A DNA stretch of 64,000 bases from Amycolatopsis sp. cg9 (GTDB taxonomy: Bacteria; Actinomycetota; Actinomycetes; Mycobacteriales; Pseudonocardiaceae), in contig NZ_CP166850.1 of NCBI RefSeq assembly GCF_041346945.1, forward strand, positions 6,246,501-6,310,500, in the 5' to 3' direction. Below the pieces are notes generated by a model, which was not told where the DNA came from, did not search any database, and was given only the letters and a program-made list of their open reading frames with translations. Both the position numbers and the translations under genes were made by a program. Shown piece after piece: positions 8,663-17,139 of the stretch (its first letter is position 1; the number at the start of each line of letters is the position of its first letter).

Positions 8663-10918
8663 ATGTCGCAGCAGGTCAGTCCCGAAACTTCGGCCGCGGA
8701 CGGGGTGAACCGGCGCAGTGTGCTCGCCGGGCTCGCCGGCGGCGTCGCCTCGATGGGGCTGCTCGCTCCCTCCGCCGCCGCCGCGGAGAGTGCTGGGCGG
8801 CCGGTGCGTGATGAACGCGTCGAGGCGCTGCTCAAGAAGATGACCTTGGCCGAGAAGATCGGGCAGCTCCAGCTCGTCGGGGACGAGAACACCGCTCGGG
8901 CGGCCCTCGCGGACGGGCGGCTCGGGGGTGTCTTCTCCGTCGTCGGCGCGGCGAAGCTCAACGCCCTGCAGCGCCTCGCCGTCGAGGGGACGCGGCTGAA
9001 GATCCCGCTGATCTTCGGTCTCGACGTGATCCACGGGTACACCACCAACTTCCCGATCCCGCTGGCCCAGGGCGCGAGCTTCGACCCTGCGGTGGCGGCC
9101 GCGGACGCGACGGTTTCGGCGAAGGAAGCCCGCAGCAGCGGCATCCACTGGACCTACGCGCCGATGATGGACGTCACCCACGAGCCGCGGTGGGGGCGGA
9201 TCGCCGAGGGGTACGGCGAAGATCCCTACCTGGCCACGAAGCTCGCCGTGTCGAAGGTCCGCGGCTACCAGGGTGACGACTACGGCAAACCGGACCGGGT
9301 CGCCGCCTGCGCCAAGCACTTCGTCGCCTACGGCGGGGCCGAGGGCGGGCGCGACTACAACACCGTCGACGTCTCGCTGCAGCGGCTGCACAACCTCTAC
9401 CTGCCGCCGTTCAAGGCCAGCGTCGAGGCGGGCGTCGCGACCGTGATGGCCAGCTTCAACACCATCAGCGGCGTGCCGGCGCACGGCAACGGCTACGTCC
9501 TGCACGACGTCCTCAAGGGCCGCTACGGCTTCGGCGGGTTCGTCGTCAGCGACTACACAGGCATCCAGGAGCTGATCCTGCACGGCCTGGCCGGCGACGG
9601 TGCGGACGCCGCGGCGGCCGCGCTGCCCGCCGGTGTCGACATGGAGATGGTCAGCACCACCTACGCCGAGTTCGCGCAGCGGCTGCTGGACCAGCGGCGG
9701 ATCACCCGCGACCAGATCGACGACGCCGTCCGCCGGATCCTGCTGGTCAAGTTCCGGCTCGGCCTGTTCGAACGCCCGTATGCGGACGAATCGGCCGAGG
9801 TGAAAGCGCCTTCGCCCGCGGCGCTGGCCGCGTCGCGGCAGGCCGCCGCGCGGTGCATGGTGCTGCTCAAGAACGACGGGCCGGTGCTGCCGCTGGCGAA
9901 GTCGGTCGGCTCGGTGGCGGTCGTCGGCCCGCTCGGCGCGGCGACCTACGACCTCAACGGCACCTGGTCGGGCCTGGGCACCGGCGCGGGCACGACGCCG
10001 CCGGTGACGGTGGTCGACGGGATCAAGGCCGCGGCGCCCGGCGCCACGGTGACCTACGCCGCCGGGTGCACCGTGGACGGCGGCGACACGAGCGGGTTCG
10101 CCGCCGCGCAGGACGCGGCTCGCGCGGCCGACGTGACCGTCGTGGTGGTCGGCGAAACCGCCGCGATGAGCGGCGAAGCGGCGGCGCGCAGCACCATCGA
10201 CCTCCCGGGCGTGCAGCAGCAGCTGGTGGCCGCGATCAAGGAGACCGGCAAGCCGTTCGTGGTCGTGCTCGTCAACGGGCGGCCGCTGACCATCCCGTAC
10301 CTGCACGACAACGCGCCCGCCGTGCTCGAGGCGTGGGCGCCGGGCGTGCAGGGCGGCCACGCGATCGCGGACGTCCTGTTCGGCGCGGTCAACCCGGGCG
10401 GCAAGCTCCCGGTCAGCTTCCCGCGCGCGGTCGGGCAGATCCCGATCTACTACAACCACGAGAACACCGGCCGCCCGGCCGATCCGGCCAACAAGTACAC
10501 GTCGAAGTACCTCGACCTGGAATCCGGACCGCTCTACGAGTTCGGCCACGGCCTGTCGTACACGACGTTCCGCATCGACAGCCTCCGCCTTTCGGACACC
10601 CGGATGCCGGCTCGCGGCGGCCGGCTCCAGGTGAGCGTCCGCGTCGCCAACACCGGCGGCCGCGCCGGCGACGAGGTCGTGCAGCTGTACCTGCGCGACC
10701 CGGTCGCGAGCATCGTCCAGCCCGTCCGGCGGCTCCGCGGCTTCCAGCGGGTGACCCTGGCAGCGGGCGCGTCGACGACAGTCTCGTTCACGCTGACCCC
10801 GGACGACGTCGGGTTCTACGACAACGCCGCCGCGTTCCGGGTCGAGCCGGGCAAGATCGAGGTGTACGTCGGCGCCAGCTCGTCGGCGACGCTGACGTCG
10901 AGCTTCACGGTCGTCTAG
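8663..10918 (+). CDS. Tat-exported GH3 beta-glucosidase
   Basis: A 751-residue secreted glycosidase. The N-terminus has a twin-arginine signal (NRRSVLAGLAGG at 16-27, cleavage near SAAAAES). The GH3 N-terminal domain shows LLKKMTLAEKIGQLQLV and, in FVVSDYTGIQELI, the Asp nucleophile. The alpha/beta second domain starts around AARCMVLLKNDGPVLPL. The last 100 residues are a fibronectin-III-like domain (VANTGGRAGDEVVQLYLRD) typical of beta-glucosidases and beta-xylosidases. The frame is open 140 codons further upstream, but that part is repeat-derived. The gene is convergent with the GH5 gene and their TAG stops share the tetramer CTAG. It probably releases glucose from short beta-glucans. Confidence 0.92.
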   Translation: MSQQVSPETSAADGVNRRSVLAGLAGGVASMGLLAPSAAAAESAGRPVRDERVEALLKKMTLAEKIGQLQLVGDENTARAALADGRLGGVFSVVGAAKLNALQRLAVEGTRLKIPLIFGLDVIHGYTTNFPIPLAQGASFDPAVAAADATVSAKEARSSGIHWTYAPMMDVTHEPRWGRIAEGYGEDPYLATKLAVSKVRGYQGDDYGKPDRVAACAKHFVAYGGAEGGRDYNTVDVSLQRLHNLYLPPFKASVEAGVATVMASFNTISGVPAHGNGYVLHDVLKGRYGFGGFVVSDYTGIQELILHGLAGDGADAAAAALPAGVDMEMVSTTYAEFAQRLLDQRRITRDQIDDAVRRILLVKFRLGLFERPYADESAEVKAPSPAALAASRQAAARCMVLLKNDGPVLPLAKSVGSVAVVGPLGAATYDLNGTWSGLGTGAGTTPPVTVVDGIKAAAPGATVTYAAGCTVDGGDTSGFAAAQDAARAADVTVVVVGETAAMSGEAAARSTIDLPGVQQQLVAAIKETGKPFVVVLVNGRPLTIPYLHDNAPAVLEAWAPGVQGGHAIADVLFGAVNPGGKLPVSFPRAVGQIPIYYNHENTGRPADPANKYTSKYLDLESGPLYEFGHGLSYTTFRIDSLRLSDTRMPARGGRLQVSVRVANTGGRAGDEVVQLYLRDPVASIVQPVRRLRGFQRVTLAAGASTTVSFTLTPDDVGFYDNAAAFRVEPGKIEVYVGASSSATLTSSFTVV

Positions 10919-12756
10919 GAGCGGCAGAGCAGCGCGTCGGGCGTCCGGCTCGACCCGATCCGGCCGGTGTAGGCGACCCCGGCGATGTATTCGCCGGGGT
11001 CGCACTGGCCCTTGTAGTTGCCCGAAGCGAAGTCGCCGCCCAGGTCGCCGGACGGGCGGTTGTCGCCGCGGTCGAACCAGACCGTGCGGCCGGTGTGGCC
11101 GAGCGGGGTGGGGGAGCGGCCGCACAGGACCGCCGAGACCGCCGCGCCCTTGACGCTGTAGCCGACGACCGCGTGGTCCGGCGGGCACTGCGCCTTCGTG
11201 TAGCCGGACGCCCATTCGGTGTCCACATAGGACTCGTTGCGGACCGTGACGTACGCCGTGGGCGTGGGGAGCGTGCCGGTGCAGAGGCCGCGGTTGCCGG
11301 TGTGCGCGAGGCCGGTGAGGCGCTGGCCGTCGGGGCAGGCTCCCTTGCGCGCGCCCGGATCCCAGTCCGGCTTCGCGCGGACCTCGCGGGAGGCCTGGAA
11401 GTCGGCGTAGTCCAGGTCGAGCATCGACCAGCGCTCGGCGGGCGGGATCTGCCCGGTGCGCGACGGCGCGTCCACCAGCCGCTGCCAGGCCGGGCCGCGC
11501 CAGTCGGTGCCGTCGAGGACGTCGATGCGCCGGCCCGCCGCGTCCCACGCCAGCAGGGACCAGCCATCGCCGGAGCCGTTCGTGTGGAAGCCGACCGCGG
11601 GCCAGTAGGCGAAGTCGGTGTCGGTCTCGGCGAGGTAGTCCACGAAGTTCTCGAACCAGGCACGGGAAGCGGCGTCGGTGGTACCCCGGCCTTCGCCGAA
11701 CTCGCTGATCCACAGCGGCGCGGTGTAGTGCTTGCCGGTCTCCGCCTCGACGAAGAACGCTTGCCGGTAAAGGGTGTCGCGCAGCTGCTGGGGCGTGAGG
11801 TCGCGGTAGCGCGGGTCGTGCGTCTCGCCGACGCCGGTCGCGCCGGAGTGGTTCGGGCCGGTGTAACCGTAGAAGTGCGCGGAATAGACGAGCTTCCCGG
11901 AGTCGACGAGCGTGTGCGACAGGGTGCGCGCGGGCTCCAGCGTGGGGCGGCCGTGGGCGAAGCCGTCGATGGGCAGGCCGGTCCAGTTGATGCCCTCGAC
12001 GATGATCAGCAGGTCCCGGTTGGCCTCGGTGAGGATCCGGTCGGCCACCTGCCGGCTCGCGCGCTGCCAGTCGGTCCCGTTGCCCCAGCCCCAGTTCGGG
12101 TCGTCGAAGGTGTTCCGGCGGACCTCGTTGTACAGGTCGGCACCGACGACGCGCTTGTTCGCGGCGTAGCGGCGGGCCATGAACAGCCAGTCGTCCTGCC
12201 ACTGCTGCTCGCTCTGCGCGGTGTTCCAGCGTTCGTTGCCGTCGAGCCCGCAGCACCAGCGCGACGTCGTGGTGTGGTTGTTGAGGATGACGGCGAACCC
12301 GCGTGCGGTGAGCCGCTCGACGACGCGGTCGTACACCTGAAGCGGCGTCAGGCCGTGCAAGCCGGGGTTGGCGGGCAGGTCGGGGACCGCGGCGGTGTCG
12401 TGGATCATCGCGTTGGAGAACGGCAGCCGCACGCTGTTGAGGCCCAGGCGTGCCAGCCCGTCGACGACGGTGTCGATCGACGCGCGGTCCAGCCCGAGCG
12501 GGGTCTGGTAGGCGATTTCGCCGGCGTGGTGGCCGGCGGGGTCGGCCGGGTCGCCCGACCCGGTCCACGTCCCGCTCGCGCCGTGCCAGTTGGCGGCCTT
12601 CAGCTTGAACCGGTCGCCGTTGGCGTCGACGATGTAGCGCCCGCGGGTGCTGAGCGGCCCCACCCAGGCCGCCGCTTCGGCCCGCGCGGGCGGGGGAAGC
12701 GGAACCAGGAAGCCGACGGCCGACAGCACGGTGAGCGCGACACTGAGGAACCTCAC
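10915..12756 (-). CDS. Secreted GH5 glycosidase with Cys-containing C-terminal module
   Basis: A 613-residue protein with a Sec signal peptide (cleavage near PARAEAAA). The GH5 barrel holds the acid/base in DLYNEVRRN (Glu211) and the nucleophile in LWISEFGEG (Glu352); RLPFSNAMIHD and AVILNNHTTT are further family signatures. Residues of about 455-613 form a separate module built of repeated short blocks (ACPDGQRLTGLAHTGNRGLC, QCPPDHAVVGYSVKGAAVSAVLC, QCDPGEYIAGVAYTGRIG), each with a Cys and a G-x-A/S turn. This looks like a carbohydrate-binding or surface-binding repeat that I do not recognise. Substrate is probably a beta-1,4-glucan or mannan. It shares CTAG with the GH3 stop. Confidence 0.88.
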   Translation of the reverse strand: MRFLSVALTVLSAVGFLVPLPPPARAEAAAWVGPLSTRGRYIVDANGDRFKLKAANWHGASGTWTGSGDPADPAGHHAGEIAYQTPLGLDRASIDTVVDGLARLGLNSVRLPFSNAMIHDTAAVPDLPANPGLHGLTPLQVYDRVVERLTARGFAVILNNHTTTSRWCCGLDGNERWNTAQSEQQWQDDWLFMARRYAANKRVVGADLYNEVRRNTFDDPNWGWGNGTDWQRASRQVADRILTEANRDLLIIVEGINWTGLPIDGFAHGRPTLEPARTLSHTLVDSGKLVYSAHFYGYTGPNHSGATGVGETHDPRYRDLTPQQLRDTLYRQAFFVEAETGKHYTAPLWISEFGEGRGTTDAASRAWFENFVDYLAETDTDFAYWPAVGFHTNGSGDGWSLLAWDAAGRRIDVLDGTDWRGPAWQRLVDAPSRTGQIPPAERWSMLDLDYADFQASREVRAKPDWDPGARKGACPDGQRLTGLAHTGNRGLCTGTLPTPTAYVTVRNESYVDTEWASGYTKAQCPPDHAVVGYSVKGAAVSAVLCGRSPTPLGHTGRTVWFDRGDNRPSGDLGGDFASGNYKGQCDPGEYIAGVAYTGRIGSSRTPDALLCRS

Positions 12757-12770
12757 CGGCGGAGGTTAAC

Positions 12771-12806
12771 CACCCGCGCGGCCGGGTGTATACGCCCACG
12801 CGGGTG
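12771..12806 (-). terminator. Hairpin between tetR and the GH5 gene
   Basis: CACCCGCG (12771-12778) pairs with CGCGGGTG (12799-12806). Inside it is a second near-palindrome, GGGTGTATACGCCC. It lies 6 bp past the tetR stop and 14 bp before the GH5 start on the same strand, so it can end the upstream transcript; an operator role is also possible. Confidence 0.5.
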
Positions 12807-12812
12807 CGGTGA

Positions 12813-13466
12813 TCAGGGAATCGCGGCCTCGATGTCGGCGAGCTGGGCCGCGATGAGCTCTTCGAACGCCGCGCCGCGGTCCGCGCCGAGGGGGCGGACG
12901 TCGCGGGCGAAGTGGGCCAGCGCGGGAAAGCGCTCGGGGTCGGCGCCCAGCACGGCGACGCGGAACAGTTCCATGCCCTGCTCGCGCTCCTCGGCCGTGA
13001 TGGTGGTGACCCCGGCTTCGGCCGAGATCAGCGCGGCGATGAGGATCGCGAGCCGGTGGTAGCGCACCGGGATCTCCTCGTCGGGCAGGCCCGCCTCGCG
13101 CAGTGCCTGCAGGACCTGTTCCATGACCAGCCGGGAACCGTGGCCGCCCGAGGCGTAGCGGCCCCAGATCGCCGCGATCTGCGGTTGCGTGCCGAAGGCT
13201 TCCCGCAAGCGCAGGGCCAAAGCGGTGAGGCGCTGCTTCCAGTCGCCTTCGGGCCGGTAGCCGTCCACGGCGGACACCAGGATGCGGTCGGCGAGCGCGC
13301 GCAGCAGTTCCGTCTTGGTGCGGAAGTGCCGATAGAGGCTCGAGGAGTCCGTCCCGAGCGCGGCGGCCAGCTTGCGCACGCTGAACGACTCGGCGTCGCT
13401 CGTGCGCAGCAGCTCCGCCGCCGTGTCCAGGATTTCCTCGGTCGTCCAACGCCTGCGGCCTGCCAT
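12813..13466 (-). CDS. TetR-family regulator
   Basis: A 217-residue TetR protein with the HTH in the first 50 residues (FSVRKLAAALGTDSSSLYRHF). The C-terminal ligand domain resembles the TetR_C family, with the stretch LAILIAALISAEAG. The ATG at 13466 follows AAAGGGG. It is divergent from a serine hydrolase gene, and the 114 bp between them hold a 17-bp dyad overlapping a sigma-70-like promoter, so it probably represses that gene and itself. The inducer is unknown. Confidence 0.9.
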   Translation of the reverse strand: MAGRRRWTTEEILDTAAELLRTSDAESFSVRKLAAALGTDSSSLYRHFRTKTELLRALADRILVSAVDGYRPEGDWKQRLTALALRLREAFGTQPQIAAIWGRYASGGHGSRLVMEQVLQALREAGLPDEEIPVRYHRLAILIAALISAEAGVTTITAEEREQGMELFRVAVLGADPERFPALAHFARDVRPLGADRGAAFEELIAAQLADIEAAIP

Positions 13467-13504
13467 CGCGCCCCTTTCGCCGAGGCTCAGCATAGCGTAT
13501 GCAC

Positions 13505-13532
13505 TTGCTGTTGCACGCACCGCGTGCATAAT
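13505..13532 (+). promoter_or_regulatory. Promoter of the serine hydrolase gene with TetR-type operator
   Basis: TTGCTG (13505-13510), 16-bp spacer, CATAAT (13527-13532). The spacer contains TGCACGC-ACC-GCGTGCA (13512-13528), a perfect 7-bp dyad. Protein bound here would block RNA polymerase, so repression by the divergent TetR protein is the simplest reading. Confidence 0.65.
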
Positions 13533-13580
13533 GAGGACACATGGGGTCCGGTCGTCGGGCCCGTGCTCTGGGAGGACACC

Positions 13581-14684
13581 GTGCTGAATTCCGCCGCACT
13601 GAACGCCGCACTCGAAGACGTCCACCGCGCCGGCGTGCCGGGCTTGTTCGCCGAAGTCCGCGACGGCGGCGACGTCTGGCGCGGTGCCGCCGGGGTCGCC
13701 GACACCGAGACCGGGCGGCCGGCCACCGCGGACCTGCGCCACCGCGTCGGCAGCATCACCAAGACCTTCACCGCCGCCGCCGTGCTGCGCCAGGCCGAGA
13801 ACGGCCTGCTCGACCTCGACCGCCCGGCCCGGCACTACCTGCCGGAGCTCGTCCCCGGCGACGCGATCACGGTCCGGATGCTGCTCGACCACACCAGCGG
13901 GCTCGCCGAGTACCTGCCCTACGCCTACCCGTCGCTACGGGCGTTCCCCGATCTGGCGAACACCTCGCCGCAGAGCCTGGACGACCACCGGTTCACGCGA
14001 TTCGACCCAGCCGAGCTGATCCGCCTGGGCGTCAGCGCGCCGCGCGCCGGCCGGCCGGGCGGCACTCCCGGGTGGTACTCGAACACCAACTACCTGCTGC
14101 TGTGCGCGCTTCTGGAGCACGTCACCGGTACCGCGGCCGAGAAGGTCATCACCCGGGACGTCATCGAGCGCGCCGGGCTCCGGCACACCGAACTCCCGTG
14201 CGGCACGCACGTCGACGGCCCGCATTCGCGGCTTTACGAGTCCTGGTTCGGCATGATCGACCCGCCGCGCGACTACAGCGTCTACGACATGTCGTGGGTC
14301 GGGCCGTCGGCGTCGCTGATCTCCACGGTCGCGGACCTCAACCGCTTCTACGCGCGGCTGCTGGCCGGTGAGATCGTCAGCCGGGCGTCGCTCGCGCAGA
14401 TGCAACGCACGGTGCCGGTGGTTTCCCAGGAGGGCAAGGTGATTCCGTACGGCCTCGGCCTGCACCCGACGGAGGCACCGGGCCGGCCGACGTTCTGGGG
14501 CCACGGCGGCACGGTCTGGGGCGGCGGAGCACTGGCCATGACCCGCGCCGACGGCGGGCGGCAGCTGGCCCTCGCGCTGAACCTGCAGCGGTGGAACGCA
14601 CTCGACGCCTCGGGCCGCCCGCAGCCGCACCCGATCGACGCCGCGCTCGCGGCCTTCCAGCGGATCGCGCTGTACGGCGAGTGA
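13581..14684 (+). CDS. Serine beta-lactamase-fold hydrolase
   Basis: A 367-residue class C/penicillin-binding-protein-fold enzyme. The catalytic SxxK is SITK (Ser58, Lys61), the YxN motif sits in WYSNTNY and the third box is HGGTVWGGG. There is no signal peptide with the GTG start at 13581, which follows GGGAGGAC, so the enzyme appears cytoplasmic. That fits an esterase or D-aminopeptidase-like hydrolase better than an antibiotic-resistance enzyme. An alternative GTG at 13563 would add six residues. The promoter carries a dyad for the divergent TetR regulator. Confidence 0.85.
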   Translation: MLNSAALNAALEDVHRAGVPGLFAEVRDGGDVWRGAAGVADTETGRPATADLRHRVGSITKTFTAAAVLRQAENGLLDLDRPARHYLPELVPGDAITVRMLLDHTSGLAEYLPYAYPSLRAFPDLANTSPQSLDDHRFTRFDPAELIRLGVSAPRAGRPGGTPGWYSNTNYLLLCALLEHVTGTAAEKVITRDVIERAGLRHTELPCGTHVDGPHSRLYESWFGMIDPPRDYSVYDMSWVGPSASLISTVADLNRFYARLLAGEIVSRASLAQMQRTVPVVSQEGKVIPYGLGLHPTEAPGRPTFWGHGGTVWGGGALAMTRADGGRQLALALNLQRWNALDASGRPQPHPIDAALAAFQRIALYGE

Positions 14685-14710
14685 GCAGCGGCCGCCGGCG
14701 CGGCCGCTGC
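14685..14710. terminator. Hairpin after the serine hydrolase gene
   Basis: GCAGCGGCCG (14685-14694), 6-nt loop, CGGCCGCTGC (14701-14710), starting on the base after the TGA. The convergent beta-helix gene stops at 14721, so it may serve both. Confidence 0.65.
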
Positions 14711-14720
14711 CCGGCTCAGT

Positions 14721-17015
14721 TCACCTGGTGCACGGGACGCCGTCGAGGGCGCACGCCGTCGGGAGGCCGGTGCCCGCCGCGGTGAAGCCGAAGGTCACCG
14801 CGGCGCCGGTCTTGAGCGTCCCGTTGCCGCTCGTGTTCGCGAAGTCGTGGTGCGCGCCGGCCGTGGTGCGGACCGAGCTCCACGAACTCGCCACCGTCGT
14901 CCCGCCCGGCAGGTCGAGGCCGACCCGCCACGACGTCGTCGCCGTGGCGCAGCGGTTGGTGATGGTGATCTTCGCCGTGTAGCCGGTGTCCCAAGTGGAC
15001 GCCTGGGCGAAGGCCGCCGACAGGCACGAGGCCGGGGGTGCCGTCGTGGTCGTCGACGGCACCGGGGGAGTGGTGGGCGGGGCGCCGCCCGCCGACTTGA
15101 GGAACAACGACTCCGCCGGGTCGGTCTTCGTCGCGTCGACGCCGTGGCCGCCGGTGTAGTCGCGCTGCTCGTTCGCCGCCCAGTCGGGGATCGGGATGCC
15201 GGCGACGTCGAGGTGGTGGAAGGCCGAACCGTCCCAGCCGAACTGGTAGACGCGGTGGCGATCCGGGTAGTAGGCGGTGTACGGGGCACCGGCGGTGACC
15301 TGCTTGGTCATCTCGTTGCCGAAGAAGACGTTGCGGTAGCCGGAAGAACCGGACCACTTGACCGCCTTCTGCCCGGCGCCCCACCAGATCGGGAACCACG
15401 TCGACGCGTCGGGGCCACCGCCGCCCTCCTCGCCGCAGTTGGCCGTGCAGTTGCCGGACCGGTGGGCGTAGGACACCCGGACGGTGTTGAGCTCGAACAG
15501 GTTGTTGCGCTCCCAGCCGCCGTGCAGGTTGAGGTCGGAGTCGAAGGAGTTGCCGATGACGACGTTGCCGGCGGCCGACCACTGGAAGGTGAAGTGCCGC
15601 AGCCGGGTCGAGGTGTTGCCCGCGTAGACCGAATCCCAGACGCGGGAGCCGCGGAAGTAGCCGTTGCCGCCCTTGCCCTTGTTCCAGGCGCCGTTCAGCT
15701 CGTTGTTCACGATCGAGAGGTTCTTGGCCTCTTCGGTGACGATCGGGTGCGAGCCGGTCATGTCCGTGCGGACGCCGCGCACCCAGGCGTCGACGGCCCA
15801 CTTGAAGACGATGCCGTGCATTTCCGCGTCGGGGGCCATGTTGCCGTAGTTGTCGTCGGCCGCCGCCGGGTCCAGGCCGGGCATCGGCTGGGTGAAGCCG
15901 AAGTCCTCGAACCCGACCCCGAGCACGGGATCCACCAGCGGCGCGGCCTTCGAGTCGTAGGTCGTGCCGTCGATCGGCGCCGAACCGTCCGAAGTGGACG
16001 TGACCGGGACGTCGTACTCGAGCGGCTTGTCGACCGTGATCGTCCGGTTGGCGGTGTCGAGCGCGGTGATCCGGAAGATCTGCTGGCGCATGTGCATGTT
16101 CAGCAGCGGGAACCCGGTGCCGGTGGCGTTCTGCTGCTGGTAGAACTTCGTGGTGTTGGCCGCACGGACGTTGACGTACCCGCCGGCGGCCAGCTTCGCG
16201 AGTGAGCCGCTGGCAGCGAGGTACACGACGCGGTCGCCGGTGCGCGCCGCGAAACCGGTGTCACCCGGCTTGGCGCGCAGCTTCACCCCGGCCTTCCAGT
16301 GCACGTTGACGGTGCCTTCGAAGATGTCCTTGCGGTTGGCCGGGGCGGCCGCGTAGTCGCTGTTGTAAGCGGGATCGACGCCGCGGGACTGCACGCGGAA
16401 CAGGCCGCGTCCCGGCCACAGCCAGCCGCCCTTGCCCGCGCCGGACGTCATGCCGTCTTCGTCCCAGTCGGAGCCGTCGGGCGTCAGCGTGTCGTAGCGG
16501 GTGGTGGCGTCGGGCCGGTAGGAGAACTTCGTCGCGTCCTTGCCGGCGCCGCGCAGGATCAGGTAGTCGGCGTCTACGTGCAGTTCGCGCGTGACGTCGA
16601 ACTGCCCGGCGGGGAAGGTGATCAGGCTGAGCCTGGTGTAGCTCGCCGAGGGGGAGCAGGCCGACTTGATCGAGTCGATGGCGGCCTGGATCCCGGCGGT
16701 GTCGTCGGCGTTGTCACCGGGCTTGACGCCGAACTGGCCCGCGAGCTCGGCCGGGGTGATCCGGCAGGCCGCGTCGGGGTTGACGTCGGCGTCGCCGGGC
16801 AGGGCCGCACCGCCCCGGTACCCGGCTTTGCTCCAGTCGTAGAGCCCGGCGATCGGGGCCCGCCGGTTGGCGGCCCCGAGGTCGAGATCGGTGCGTGCGC
16901 CCGGCCCCGGCGCGGCATCGGCGCGGGGCGGGACGGCGTGGACGAGTGCGGCCGCGGTCAGGCACGCGGCCGCGCCGGTGAGGACGGCGCGAAGCAAGGG
17001 ACCGTTTCGGGTCAC
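14721..17015 (-). CDS. Secreted right-handed beta-helix (pectate-lyase-like) protein with CBM2-like C-terminus
   Basis: A 764-residue exported protein started at GTG 17015 behind CTCCGGAGG, with a Sec signal ending near PRADAAPG. Residues of about 90-620 look like a parallel beta-helix of the pectate-lyase superfamily: NADDTAGIQAAIDSIKSAC opens it, and Asn-rich turns (LSIVNNELNGAWNKGKGGNG, VVIGNSFDSDLNLHGGW) form the rungs. A Thr/Pro linker (TTPPVPSTTTTAPP) leads to about 100 residues with two cysteine pairs resembling CBM2 (YTAKITITNRCATATTSWRV). Substrate is a guess: pectin or another plant polysaccharide attached to cellulose. A strong promoter with tandem repeats precedes it. Confidence 0.8.
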   Translation of the reverse strand: MTRNGPLLRAVLTGAAACLTAAALVHAVPPRADAAPGPGARTDLDLGAANRRAPIAGLYDWSKAGYRGGAALPGDADVNPDAACRITPAELAGQFGVKPGDNADDTAGIQAAIDSIKSACSPSASYTRLSLITFPAGQFDVTRELHVDADYLILRGAGKDATKFSYRPDATTRYDTLTPDGSDWDEDGMTSGAGKGGWLWPGRGLFRVQSRGVDPAYNSDYAAAPANRKDIFEGTVNVHWKAGVKLRAKPGDTGFAARTGDRVVYLAASGSLAKLAAGGYVNVRAANTTKFYQQQNATGTGFPLLNMHMRQQIFRITALDTANRTITVDKPLEYDVPVTSTSDGSAPIDGTTYDSKAAPLVDPVLGVGFEDFGFTQPMPGLDPAAADDNYGNMAPDAEMHGIVFKWAVDAWVRGVRTDMTGSHPIVTEEAKNLSIVNNELNGAWNKGKGGNGYFRGSRVWDSVYAGNTSTRLRHFTFQWSAAGNVVIGNSFDSDLNLHGGWERNNLFELNTVRVSYAHRSGNCTANCGEEGGGGPDASTWFPIWWGAGQKAVKWSGSSGYRNVFFGNEMTKQVTAGAPYTAYYPDRHRVYQFGWDGSAFHHLDVAGIPIPDWAANEQRDYTGGHGVDATKTDPAESLFLKSAGGAPPTTPPVPSTTTTAPPASCLSAAFAQASTWDTGYTAKITITNRCATATTSWRVGLDLPGGTTVASSWSSVRTTAGAHHDFANTSGNGTLKTGAAVTFGFTAAGTGLPTACALDGVPCTR

Positions 17016-17076
17016 CCGAAACCTCCGGAGACTGCTGGGTGGCGGAGGTGTTGCGGCGTGACACCCGGACCGATCC

Positions 17077-17106
17077 TTTATAAGTCACACTCCGGACATT
17101 CGTCAA
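17077..17106 (-). promoter_or_regulatory. Promoter of the beta-helix protein gene
   Basis: Read on the minus strand: TTGACG (17106-17101), 17-bp spacer, TTATAA (17083-17078), about 60 bp before the GTG. It is one of the closest matches to the vegetative consensus in the window and unusually AT-rich for it. Confidence 0.65.
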
Positions 17107-17135
17107 TGTATGTGAATGATGTCCATGTATGTGAA
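17106..17135. repeat. Two direct copies of ATGTATGTGAA at the beta-helix gene promoter
   Basis: Exact 11-bp copies at 17106-17116 and 17125-17135, 19 bp apart (about two helical turns), one touching the -35 box and the other just upstream. Same-face spacing suggests a dimeric regulator, activator or repressor. The TetR gene stop is at 17140. Confidence 0.6.
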
Positions 17136-17139
17136 CAAA

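Noticed and set aside
13581..14684. Beta-lactamase resistance gene
   Set aside because: Motifs fit the fold, but with no export signal a role in antibiotic resistance is not supported.
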